From Cryptomeria japonica (Eukaryota; Streptophyta; Pinopsida; Cupressales; Cupressaceae), in assembly GCF_030272615.1 (NCBI RefSeq), contig NC_081412.1, positions 548,916,488 to 548,980,487 of the forward strand: DNA of 64,000 bases. Reading direction: 5' to 3'. The first letter of the stretch is position 1. Each line of letters starts with the position of its first letter. Made by a program: the position numbers and the translations under genes. The notes below the pieces were generated by a model. That model did no database searches. It was given only the letters and a program-made list of their open reading frames with translations, and was not told where the DNA came from. Of the stretch, positions 31,526 to 43,522 are shown in pieces.

Positions 31526-34500
31526 GCATAGATATTTGGTGTTATGCAGGTTTACAGGTACTAGACATCGACTTCACCTGGCTTCACAGGTCTGAGTGTG
31601 TCTTTAACCCAATGGCAAGTTGATAACAAAGAAAGATATTATGTCCTATCACATATTAGTCTAGTCGATTCCTTGCCAGTTCTAGTATTTTTGGTTGTTG
31701 TTATGTGATGTTTATTTAATTATTAATTGGGTTAATTTTACTATGGTAATTAATTAATTAATAATTTTATAAGTTTTAAAGTGTAATTAATAAATAATAT
31801 TTATTGTGAGTTTAATATTATTTTAATAAATTATTTTATTGGGTTTATTGATTTTAGTCTTTTTGGTATTTTATTGTTATTTGATTTATTTTATTTGGAG
31901 CTTCTCTATTTAGGTGTTAATTAATTATTAATTATTTTATTTTATTTGGTTTATTGGATAATTGGGAGTTTTATTTAGTAATTATTATTATTATTTTAAT
32001 TATTTTCACTTTGTTTTCAAAGGTGGAAGTTGAGTGAGATTTATGTTTTGTATTGAAGTTGCTTTCTAAATTTCATGCATGAAGGGAGATTAGCTTTTGG
32101 GATTTTTGCTTTAATTTTTATTTAGGTTTTGAAGTTTATTAAAAAAGGGAGAATTGTTTTATTATTGGTGGATGGAATTGGTTTTGGAGAGATGTGATAA
32201 TTTTGGAGAATTTTTCTTGGATCTTTGGAAGAAGTTTTTTGTGCGTGCTTGGTCAATTGTGATTGCATCTTCGATTCTTTCTCAGATTTAGTCCTTTCTT
32301 CTATATTTCAAGTTGGAGATTTTCTAATACCTTTAAATTTAATTTTCATTTATATCTTTTATTTTCAAGGAGGAATGATTGTCTACATTATGTTTGAATT
32401 TGTCTTCTGGGTATTTTAGGGGAAATTGGTAATTTATTGTTAATCATATTGGTATAATCAAAATTTTCTCTTTACTATATATCTATGGGAATTTGGGGTT
32501 TTGCTGTGAATTAATCCTTTGTGTTAATATTTTCATGTCATATAAGAGATTTGTGTTATACTTTCTATTATTGAATCCATATCTTCTTTATATATAGATT
32601 GATTTTGGGTGTATTGTAAATCTGGCTTTTGGATTTTGTCGTGAATTTTCCTTTGTGCATACTTTTCATCTCTTGGATTGTTTAAGTCATTTCTATTGAT
32701 CATACGTGCCTTTCCAAGTTATCTATGTTAAGATTGAGCTTCATTTGCATTTTTGAGTGTCAAATTGGGGATTTTATATTTCTTTGTGTCGTATTTTTCT
32801 ATGTTTTCATATGTGCTATTTCTTTTTACATTAACGCTATTTCATTTGCATATGCGCTAAACTATTTTATAAATGTGCTAAAATGTGTTATAAATGCGCT
32901 ACTTTGTGTTATATGTGCTACTTCATGTTATGTGTGCTACTTTGTGTTATATGCTCGATTTCATGTTATAAATGCTCTACTTCATGTTATAAAAGTGCGA
33001 CTTCATGTTATAAATGCGTGACTTCATGTTATATGTGCTATTCTGTGTTATATGTGCATTTTGAAGTTATTTTTCTTGTTTTCGCCAGTTAGAGTCAGAC
33101 TAGAGACTTGTTTTTATACTTTAGATTATTTGTGATGTTTTCAAGAATCAGTTTATTAGATTTTCGATGGATATTTGTCATATTTCTTGATATGGCATAA
33201 ATTATATTCACATTGTATTATGACTAAAAAAGTTTTACTGTGATATTTAGTTTGTTGTTTGGGAGCCTTTGATTATGCACATCATGAATTTTATGTGATA
33301 TATTGGTGATTATTGATTACTGAATTATTCCTAGATTGTAGAAGCATATTAGGGGAAGTGTCTTTCAGTTGAGTATTGGGGTCACCACCAAGAGGTTCCT
33401 TGTAAGGATTCTTGGGGGACTACCAATAGATCTCATTGAAGGTTATTTGTAAACAAGTGATAAACTTAATTAATTTACTTGGTTTTGGGAAGTATTCACA
33501 TAATAAGATAATAATATGTATTGGTTCCTCACTCATGACCTAGAGTGCTAGTTCAGGCTCAGGATGAGATTGGGAAGGCCTTGATGGCATGATTGTACTC
33601 CCTTCTCTGCATGATAGGTTGAGATGGTTTTGCATGGGTGTCTTTTACCAAGAGGTTCCGTGTAAAATTGCTTGGAGTTCTAGATGATAGTTCGTGATTA
33701 CACTTTCCCCTAACTATGTGTCTATTATCTTAGCCTTGTTTCATGGTTGTCTCTAGTGAGTATTGATTTATATTTGAGCCCATTATTTGTGTTGGAATTA
33801 TTGGTTTATGTTATTTGGTTATGTTTTCATGGGAGTTAGGTATTAGTCTAAGCCTAGTATGTGTGGGATCTTATATCATTCTCTAGAAATGGAGGGGTGG
33901 TTCCTTTTGGTTCCACATGGTCGAGCAGTTGTGTCTTTTCTTTCATTGGAATTCATCTTCATTAGATGTTCATGAGTGTGATGGATACTTCTATTTTTCT
34001 TCAGTTCTTATGCTATGGATTCTTGAAACAGATGTATATTATGACTTACTATTTGGAGTAGATATTGTATATTGTATATTGGTTATCAATACATGATGAG
34101 ATAAGAAATATGTAATGTAATTATGATCTATGTAATATTTGATTTGAAAGCAATTCATGAACGAGTGTTTTAATGACATTTTAATATAGTTGTATATCTC
34201 TTGTTGTATTGTAACTAAGTAGTGACATTATGGTACCCTAGGGATGGATGTTTATACATTTTGATATTATTTCTGGTTGTGCACTTATGATATTCTTAAT
34301 GAGTAATTGTAGCTAATGTATTATGGTATCTTTTAAAAAAAATTATCGTTAACTTCCTAGATTATGTGTTAGTTTCTCTAGGGTTTCATGGCAGGCATTA
34401 CATCTTTCATGTGATTTACATAAGAGAATATATCTAGAAAAACCTCTATTTTTAGTTCAATCTACCAATACTTTTCTTGTATGTTACCTAAAAAAATCCC

Positions 34501-37500
34501 ATTATAGACAAACAATCTTCTAAAGAATCACATGAAATGGATAATTTTGTTACATGAATAATGATTTTATAGGTGTTTCTTGGGTCTAATAATATACACT
34601 GAGAAGTAAAAAGATAATACTTTCATTGTTGTTTATCTTGATTATTTCATTATCACTAGTAGCTCCACTAAGCACTCTATGGTTTATGTTATAAATTCAA
34701 GTCTTAAGTTGTCATGGAACTCCTTCTTGCAACTTGGAGATGTGTAGATCTTGACAAGAGTTCAACTATGTATCTAGGGATGCTTAGGTTGTGGTTGTGC
34801 CTTTTCACTTATGAGTGCTTGCTCATAGTTTGTGCTTCATAATGTTATTTGTGACTAGTACCTTATGATTCATGGTGTGCATGGACTATTTCCATGTTTG
34901 ACATGGCATTCCTTAGCATGTAATTCATTAGTGTTATTTATATTGAGATGTGTGTATGTTATTGTACCAAGTTCCTTGTGAGGAGTTGATGTATTCCTTC
35001 ATGATGATAGATAATGGGATGTATGTGAGATGGTATTATACCTATTTTATCATGCTTCAATTTAATATTGTGTGAGATATTGGTTAAATATATATTAAAT
35101 ATGATTAAAAACTTTAGATGTTTTGAAACATTAATATTCATGTTGAAATGAAATCATAATTTGATTTAGATTAGTTAAATGCAATGATATTATAACTGCG
35201 ATATTAAACCCATTTCCATGATTTTTTATATGCTTTGCCTATTATGTACATGCACATGTACACTTCATGTTTTTAGAGAGATTACAACTATAAGTTATTT
35301 CTTCACTTGGATCTACAAGTTTGAGTTTTACCCTAATGGTCATTATATGAGAGATTTCACATTAGCCATAAATGTTTAGCCCTAACCATCATACTTGGAT
35401 TGAGTATAATTTTCCATTATTATGTTCAGTGATTACCATAGATATTATAATTGGTAATATTTTGGAAACCCTAATCTCTATGTGGACACCCATTAATGAG
35501 TTTTTGAATATTTTATGTGAATCCATGATTCTATAAATTTAAATTGAAAAATGCTATTTGGTTTTAAATTTGTCATTTAATACTCAAATTGAAATGTGGA
35601 GTATATGTGCTTTTTTATTATGTATTTGGAAAATTAGGACAGATAAAATAGGTTGAAAATTGAGAAAATGTCATTTAATCATTTTAATTCAAAATAAAAA
35701 AAAAATGGAGCTTATTTTTTATATAGAAAAATTGTGCAAGAAAACCATCTCTCCTTGGAAATTTATTTTGTGGTTTGGGAGGGCAATTGTGAATGAAATT
35801 GACTAATATTAAATTTATTAGGATAAGATTTTGGAGTGGATTAGATTTTGTTCTATGGATTGAAGCATTTTTTTTGTATGTGTGAAAAGTTTTTAATTTT
35901 AATTTTTAGCTAAAAGTGGCATTAATTCCTTATTTCTTCTCCTTTTACTTTGGTTTCTATTTCTAAATGATTGGAAAGTTTTTAATGGACTAGGAGTTAC
36001 CTCTCCATTGGTTGTAGAACTAAAATTATTAGTTCATTTAATTATTTTGAGATTATTTTTATAAAATGATGAAAATGAGGTGCTAGGCACTTTCCAAAAG
36101 GGTGTTCTTGAAAACTTATGATAATTTTTGATGAACTATTTTTGTAAAAATGAGAGCATATGTTATTAATTGTGAAAATGGATCCATTTGTATCATGTGT
36201 GAACAATTTGGTGAAAGTGAGAGAAATTAAGAAAAAATGTATTATTGACTATTTTATTCTTTGTGTTTGTTTCATGGCATATTTGTTTGTTAATGTGATG
36301 ATCCTAGAGTATAGGTATAAAAAATAGTTGTAGGAATGGCTTCCATTGAGAGTCAGGGTACAAAGGGGCCACCATGATAACTAATTCTAAAGTTATGGTA
36401 AAAAGTGAAAACTAATAAAACATATTTAATTAATTAACCAAGAGAATGGATGACCCTCTCATGCCTTGAGTGCTTATAAAGACTAAGGGTGAATTAGGAA
36501 GACCTATCCATCTATGGAGAGTTGATGTAGTAAGTTTTAGTCTCCTTGTCTCTTTATAGGACTTATCCGCTCTACATGAGCCATCTCTTTAAGATACACG
36601 ATGATAATTCCCTCTTCTTCTCTATAATATATAACTCCTTAAGTAGTTGAGTAATATCTGAAACATAACTATTCCTCTCCTACACTCGAATGCCTTATTT
36701 GTGTGAGTGCTTTTGACCATGTGACTATTTCCTAGCAAGGAGGGACAAGGTATTTTTATTATATGTTGTTGCGTGGTGTATATACCATAATTATGGTCCG
36801 AAGGATAGTAGACCAAGCTGCTCAATGAACTCTTCTCTCATGGATTTACTTATGCTTCTTAGTTGTTTCATCATCATGTAATTGTATATTGACAGTATAT
36901 TTGAGTCTTCTCATAATGAAAATTTAATTTCTTATATTTGATCCTTCATTTAGATGGATGTAATTATTATTGTATTGTGTGATTGGTTTTGAATTGGTTT
37001 CCATGTCTTGACGTTAGAACTAAGCATTATCGCTTCATGATTTGATCAAACTACTTATGTTAATTAGGGTGAAACAAATGTACTAACTTATTTTTTAACA
37101 TAAAATTAATTTAATTAGTCTTAGAGTCATCTTGAGTGGTGTTGTAGGTCCCCACTATATATTTGCCATGTCTTCTACTATCATTTCAAGTAGTGTTGTG
37201 ATTTTTTTGAGCTAATCAAGACCCTCTTGTATATTTTTGCAAGGTTTTGTAATTGTGTGTCCTTACAACCTTTGGATTAGGGTATGTTAGGCATGTGAGT
37301 GAGGTAACTATGAAGCTTTGCATCTTCTATTTATGCATTGATGGTGTTTAGCACCCAAGGAGGTCATTTTTTTGGTTCTTCCCTAAATCAAGTTTATCAT
37401 TTTGGTGCTCCTATGACATCATGGATTCTTGTACATGTGTTATTTGCATTTCTAGGGTCTTAGTGACCAATCCTTGGCTCCAGATTGGTCACTTACAAGG

Positions 37501-37840
37501 ACATAAGAGTAAAATAGGACTCTAATATACTCATGACTTTTGACAACACCCGTAGGATGTCTGATAAGTTCTCTTCCATCCTAACAAAATATTTTATCCT
37601 TAAAGAACTCGTGTACTAGAAGAAATTTTTAAAATGATCTACTTAAAAAGAAAACTTTTTGTAACTGTGTAAGCATTAATTTTGACTGACATGCCAATGC
37701 CTAATAAATGGGAGTTGAGAGTTTGGAATATTTTGCAATAAATTGTTCAACTACAAAACACAACCACAAAAGAAAAGATGATTTCTTGTGTAATATCAAT
37801 TTTTTTTGAAAATTTGATTGTTTGGGTGAAATAGGCTCAT
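31521..37840. other. Decayed repeat-derived DNA, no gene
   Basis: No reading frame with a recognisable domain. 32810-33060 holds a decayed periodic GCGCTA-like motif resembling the E1 leader array. 33380-33430 and 33640-33690 share a CCAAGAGGTTCC block. The rest is AT-rich and probably very old retroelement sequence. Confidence 0.5.
32810..33060 (+). repeat. Decayed periodic GCGCTA/GTGCTA motif array
   Basis: About a dozen units of the form (T)GCGCTA or GTGCTA followed by TTTNTGTTATA(T/A) recur every 16-22 bp. The overlapping open frames (32725-33092) arise from this repeat. Confidence 0.65.
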
Positions 37841-37844
37841 GCAA

Positions 37845-38285
37845 GTTTTGCCTTCATGGAGCTCGAATTCTTCATTTGCACATGCAACTGCATCTTTGTC
37901 TCCTTCTCTCTAGATGTGAGCCACCTTAAATATTCAAAAGGAGGAGAGGAGATTCTTTATACTATGAGTTTCATTGTCAATGTTCCAGTAATCCACCCTA
38001 TTCTTGAGGATTGTGTGAATAATAATCTAGGAGTCACCTTGAATATGGATATTGTCCACTCCCAATCTACTAGCCAATTGAACTGCAAGAATAGCAGCCT
38101 TGGCTGCTACCTGATTGTCCGTACTCACCCCTTGGTTTTGGTTACATTTGGCAATAATGAGGCCCTGGTCATCTCTTGCAATACATCACACAACACCATC
38201 AAAATTGGTCTTGATACAATCTTGCTTTGGTGATGTCCATGAGACTTGTTCTCTTGTTGTTTTAGAAGGATTAACCTTTTGAATC
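37845..38285 (-). pseudogene. RNase H domain of a LINE-type element, relic
   Basis: The minus-strand frame reads an RNase H-like domain of the kind found at the end of plant L1-type LINEs: PKQDCIKTNFDGVV at the start, an ARDDQGLIIAKCN strand, VAAKAAILAVQLAS as the Glu-bearing helix region (Glu not preserved), VDNIHIQGDS with the third catalytic Asp, and a tail resembling HI.REGDKDAVACANE. It contains TGA after DGVV, TAG after QGDS and further stops. No RT or endonuclease is seen upstream on the minus strand (38286-40119), so only the 3' end of a truncated copy remains. RNase H would remove RNA from the hybrid during reverse transcription. Confidence 0.72.
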
Positions 38286-39505
38286 CTATTAATGGGCTAT
38301 TGGGCCTATTGATTATTGTTTAATGTAGGTTTATATAAATGTGTTTATTTCTTATTTTGAATGTTTAGAATACTGAACCCCATTCTACTATTTTACATTT
38401 TGGTGAACCTGACATTTCCTTGCATAATTCTTTATTTGGATATTTAGATCTGAGTTTATTTGCATATCATTTTCATATTTAAAGATATCAATTACTAAAA
38501 TCAATCATTTCTATACCTTATTTTTCTTATTTAAGTGGTTAATTGACCATTTTATTTCTATATAACATTATTTAATAACTTTTTTTATTATGAGCACTTG
38601 CTATATTCCATTAGCTTCTACTTATTTATGTATGAGTTTCAATATCCATTTCTCAAATCCAATGTCCCAATGAGAAGAATTTGTAGACTTATGGCTTCCC
38701 ATATGTGGAATCTTGTGTTTTTTTGTGTGGTCACATTGAGTTGGTTAGTGGAGTATTTCAACTCAATTCTATAGTGTTGTTTCTATTCCAAAAGTGAGTT
38801 GTGTTGGATTATGCTTGGTATGTTCAGTTTTCTACATATCCGATTGGATTATTCTATTTGGATCATATCTTTTTGGTCCAAATATGAATTGGACGTTGAG
38901 TTAGAATATTTATATGGGTCTCACCATGGTGTGTGGAGGGGTAAAAGCACAAAACTGTGTTACGTTTCAGGCCAACTTATCAACACAAGTGAATTTAAGT
39001 AATTCTAACTAAAAAATAACTTTAGTCAAACATATGGTCTAGAGAGATGCATTATAGTTATCTTATATATGGAAACTTTTCCAATTGGAATTGTCTACTA
39101 AATGTATATTTTATACCACTTTGGGTCTAATTACCAATTTATTTATTTTTTTGAAAAACTCGATGTTTCAACAACTCCCACTCTTATAAATAATATATTT
39201 TTTAAATGTAAAAATATGCTTTTGTAGATCTATAAGTGAATTTTCCAAAATATATATCTTTTAATATTTTAATTAGTTTTTATATTTTTATATTTTATTT
39301 TTATTAAAATTAGGTCATCAACACTAAAAGATAAGGTTGATTATCTTGTAAAGGAAAACTACTAAAATTTATTTAAAAGTTTTGAAAAAAATAAATGCAC
39401 TTGAGAAAAGAGTCTATGTCGAGATGATATAATTCTTTTTTTAATTTGGAAAAACAAATAATAAACAATGTGATGCCAAATGGAAAGAGTTATATTTCAA
39501 TATAT
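38286..39505. other. AT-rich DNA, nothing recognised
   Basis: No coding signal or clear repeat partner. The short open frame at 38799-39002 has no recognisable feature. Confidence 0.5.
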
Positions 39506-39608
39506 AAATTGAAGTTACATGAGGCATCACACTTTATATATAAAAAAATTGAAGAGAAAAAGGTAAAATTTAATATATAAAGTGTGATGCCTCATGTAAC
39601 TTCAATTT
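39506..39608. repeat. Perfect 36-bp inverted repeat
   Basis: Arms 39506-39541 and 39573-39608 are exact reverse complements, separated by a 31-nt loop. The left arm begins AAATTGAAGTTACATGAGGC. Confidence 0.92.
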
Positions 39609-40119
39609 TAGTATTTTATCAACAACTAAATTATAGTGTTTACTTTATAAGAAAGTACATTCAACTAATTTTTTGAATTTTAAAAAAAAATTATGAACAT
39701 AAAATATACAAAAAATAAATATTATTATTTTACATCATTTCAAAATTCAAAACATATATTTAACTTTCTATTGATTCAATTTAAAAAGTTGAAACAACAT
39801 CGGTCATTTCCTTTATAAAAGTGTGACATAGCTTTGTGCTTTTACTTAGAGATCCACATTAGGTAATTTGCATTAGAAGATGTATTTTGACTAACTGAGT
39901 GCTAAGCCTTATTGTTTATCTACACATTACATTTTGTGGTGACTTTGTAGGATATGTTAGTTTGTGCGGTTCATTGGTTTCAACTCGGAAGGATGTATTG
40001 TGATGGTTTTAGGTCACATCTTTCTCCTAGAGAAGACATCCATGAGTATTTTTGTTCTAGACGGCTTATTTTGTGCAAAATTATTTATTTGATTTTTGGC
40101 TGACTATCAATTAGGTTTT

Positions 40120-40924
40120 TGATGTAGGAGAATCCCCGGTTGATAGCGATCTTGCATCAACCAAAAACATTTTCTTTCTGTTTTTCTTTTTGTTTGCAGT
40201 TTCAACTTTTCTTTCTATATGTCTCGGTTTTGGCTCACTGGATCCTGTGGAGTTCGATTCTACTTGAAGGCTTGATCATCTTTCTTGTTTCTAGACCGTA
40301 TTACATTTGGATCATTTTCTAGCAAGATATCGCTATCGGTTTCCTTGATAGTTTCATGTTATCGGTTGATAGTTCTTGTTACTCGTTGCATGGACCTATT
40401 TTAGTGATCTACCAGAACCCCTTCCGAAGCTTGTAGAGCCTTGGGCATTGATTCTTATGTTCCTTGGCATGTGGCTGACCATTTCCTGGGATCGACATTT
40501 CATCCTTTGGATTTTCTGGAGGAATCTCTTGGCAGAGGCCAACCTTGTCTATTTTACATGTTAGGTCTTGTTCTTTAGGTTTTGATCCCTTTTGGGCCAA
40601 CTCGATCCTTTGGATCGATATAAATAAATATAATTGCGCATTAGAATGAAATAAACAGAAAAATCAAATAGCGAGACTATGCGTAGAAGATAGATCTTAT
40701 GATTCAAGGTCCTAGTTGTGACCTATTCTGTATGTTCTACCAGGGCTATGAGCCGATCATGATATATTCTGGTTGTTACTAGTTGATTATAATAAATTTT
40801 CATGCAATAAAAACAATATGTTTTGCATTTCCTCCATCATATCTTTGTGTTTTTGTTGTGTTTACTCTTGCTGACCGGTCCAGATTGATCTCTTTGAGGT
40901 CGCTCCTCACCAGTGACTGCTTCA
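40120..40924 (+). repeat. E5 5' LTR (805 bp)
   Basis: TGATGTAGGAGAATCC to GACTGCTTCA, matching 54388-55192 in length and sequence with scattered differences. Confidence 0.9.
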
Positions 40925-40926
40925 AG

Positions 40927-40938
40927 TGGTATTAGAGA
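40927..40938 (+). promoter_or_regulatory. E5 primer-binding site, initiator tRNA-Met type (decayed)
   Basis: TGGTATTAGAGA, two changes from TGGTATCAGAGC. It lies two bases after the 5' LTR. Confidence 0.72.
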
Positions 40939-41033
40939 GAAGTTTCATTCCGAAGGTTTCATGTCCTAAAATTTTTGTTGTAGGGTGGTAGATTGTGGAT
41001 CCAAACTGCTACTACAGAGGATCGGCTTGAACG

Positions 41034-42079
41034 ATGGCGTGAAGAGGAGCTAGGAATGGTGGAGTGCGTGGGAATGTAGACCCTGCTATGATGGAGATGT
41101 TGAGAGGTATAGCAGCCTGGTTGGAAGCCGTGGAGATAGCCTAGAGAAGAGGTCGACATATTGAAGATGTGAGTGAAGATGAAGGAGAAGAAGGCCCGAT
41201 AGAATAAGGAAACCTACTGGTGGTTGATCTAGATGAGGAAAGGTTTTTGAGGGTTTTGAGTAGGGCAAATACTAAACCTCATTTTATCCCACCAGAATAT
41301 GATTGGAAGTTGGATTTGGATGAATTGATGGATTGGATCTCAGAGATGGAGAAGTATTTCAATTTTAAAAACATTGCAGAAGAGAGGAAGGTGAAATATG
41401 CATGTACTTGATTGAAAGGTCATGCATCTCTTTGGTGGGAGCATTTTCTAGTTGATAGACAAAGAAGAGTTAAAGAGAAGATTAATACATGGGATCAGAT
41501 GATTGCTAAGTTGAAGTCAAAGTTTATGCCAGCTGATTATCAAGTGAATCTATTCCGGAAGTTGGAGAATTTGAGATAGAAGGAATCTAGTGTAAAGGAT
41601 TACACCGAAGCATTTTACAAGTTGACTATTGGATCCGAACATGTTGATGATGAAGTTGAAAAAATTGCAAGATATTCGAATGGATTGAGGATGTCTATAC
41701 AAGATGAATTCTATTTGATCAAATTGGAGAGTGTTGAAGAGGCTTACTAGTAACAAGAGAAGTTAAATAAAAGACATGAGTAGAGGCAGAGAGGCAGTGG
41801 TGGAAGGTTTATCAGAGGAAGATTTCAAGGAGGAAGAGGATATACTGGAGGTAGAGGTAAAGATCAGAACAAGGACAAAGAAGTGAACAAAGAAGGTAAT
41901 TCATACTGGAAGGATGATAAAAATTTCTATCGGAGGAGAGAACCGAATGGCTACTAGAATGAGAATTTTGGAAGACAAGACAAGACAAGAGAACATTTAG
42001 AGGAACCTTCTTTAAGTGTGGAGGAGAAGGACATCATGCATTCGAGTGTAAGAAGACAGAGAATACTAGAAGAGAAACA
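41034..42079 (+). pseudogene. E5 gag
   Basis: The frame opens at ATG 41034 but meets TGA at codon 3. The gag core is clear in 41220-41760: LDLDELMDWISEMEKYFNF, then GHASLWWEHF after TAG, then VKDYTEAFYKLTIGS. Several TAG codons interrupt it. Near 42000-42060 a knuckle reads FKCGGEGHHAFEC, with the first Cys replaced by Phe. The frame shifts by one base between about 41760 and 42080. Gag would form the particle and bind element RNA, but this copy cannot. Confidence 0.82.
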
Positions 42080-42895
42080 GTGGTGGAAGAAAACCCCATC
42101 GGATCAGACAACAAACCGGAAGATGGAGAACTGTTGGTGATGAGGAGAGCTTTGTGTCATACAAGAGGAGATGAAGGTCCTTTGCAGAGGAATAATTTGT
42201 TCAAGGCTAGATGTAAGGTATCTGATAAGTATTGTAAAGTTTTTATTGATAGTGGTAGTTCTAAAACTCTTAATTCAGAAGAGATGGTGAATAAGTTGAA
42301 TTTGGAGAGACCGAAACACCGTAAGCCTTATCAGATAGCATGGATTCAGGATGAACATAAGTTTTTAGTAAGTGAGCAATGTTTGGTGAAATTGAAAAGT
42401 GGGAATTATCATGATGAAGTCTTGTGTGATATTGTGCCTATGGATATTTGTCATCTTTTGTTGGGTAGACCTTGGCAATTCGATACACAGGTAGTACATG
42501 ATGGGAGGAAGAATACATACATTATTGTGGCCAATGGGATGAAGCAAACCTTGTTACCCTTGGAGGAACCTTTGAATAATGAAGTCTATACTAATGCTAG
42601 AATCTATTTGGTAGATGGAAGGAAATTCATGGATGGATTGAGGAATGAGAATGTGTGTTTTGCCTTAATTCCCAAGAAGACTAAGAAACCAGAACCAGAA
42701 GGAGAACAACCAAAGGAGATAGAAGATTTTCTGATAGAATATGAAGGCAACATTTCAGATAATTTACATGCTGGATTGCCACCTGTGATAAGTATTAGTC
42801 ATGGCATGGACTTCGTTCCCGAAGCTAGTTTTCCTAAGAAAGTTACACACTGGTTGACATTGGGAGAGAATGAAGAGATGAATAGACAAGTGTAG
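42080..42895 (+). pseudogene. E5 aspartic protease and RT start
   Basis: A 271-codon open stretch. The protease active site is VFIDSGSSKTLNS (residues about 55-67) and LLLGRPWQFD follows near 125. A linker rich in Lys/Glu/Pro leads into the pre-RT segment (EIEDFLIEYEGNISD, ISHGMDFVPEASFP). TAG ends it at 42893-42895, where the RT proper begins. E2 has the same order of motifs, so the two are related chromoviruses. Confidence 0.85.
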
Positions 42896-43522
42896 GAGTT
42901 GTTTAAGAAAGGTTTGATTAGGGAGAGTTTAAGCCCTTGTGTAGTACTAATAGTATAATCACCTAAGAAGAATGGAGAGTGGAGAATGTGTACTGATTCA
43001 AGAGAAATAAACAAGATCACAGTGAAATACTAGTTTCCTTTACTTAGGATGGATGACATAATGGGCTGCTTGAGTGGAGAAAAATACTTTACAAAGATAA
43101 ATTTGAAGAGTGGAAGACAAAGATAGATTTGAAGAGTGGAAGACAACATTTAAGACAAATGAAGGACTGTATAAATGTTTGATGATGCTTTTTGGGTTTA
43201 CTAATGCACCAAGTACTTTTATGAGGCTGTTGAATGAGGTCTTGAAGAAATTCTTGGGTAAGATTTTTATTGTGTATTTGGATGAAATTCCGATTTCCAG
43301 TAAGACAAAAGAGGAAAATTTGTTGCAATTGAGCCAAGTTTTGTAGAGGTTGAGAGAAGAGAAGTTGTTGATAAATATCAAGAGGTGTACTTTCATGAAG
43401 GTTGAGTTAGTCTATTTGGGATTTCTGATATTTGAGGATGGTTTGAAGATGGATCTTGAGAAAGTGAAATCCATTGTTGAGTGGCCTACACCAGAAAGCA
43501 TTGGAGAGGTAAGATCATTTCA
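42896..43522 (+). pseudogene. E5 reverse transcriptase, broken
   Basis: RT blocks are visible: KKNGEWRMCTDSREINKI near 42965, GFTNAPSTFMRLLNEVL near 43195 and the active site near 43280. There the usual YLDD reads YLDE, so one catalytic Asp is lost. Near 43100 the segment with the GYHQIRI motif is deleted between two copies of TTGAAGAGTGGAAGACAA, which shifts the frame. The gene is cut at 43522 by E7. Confidence 0.82.

Noticed and set aside
32725-33092. Cys-rich peptide frames (CYKCATLCYMC pattern)
   Set aside because: A periodic repeat of GTTATA-GTGCTA units gives the pattern in every frame. Not a cysteine-rich protein.
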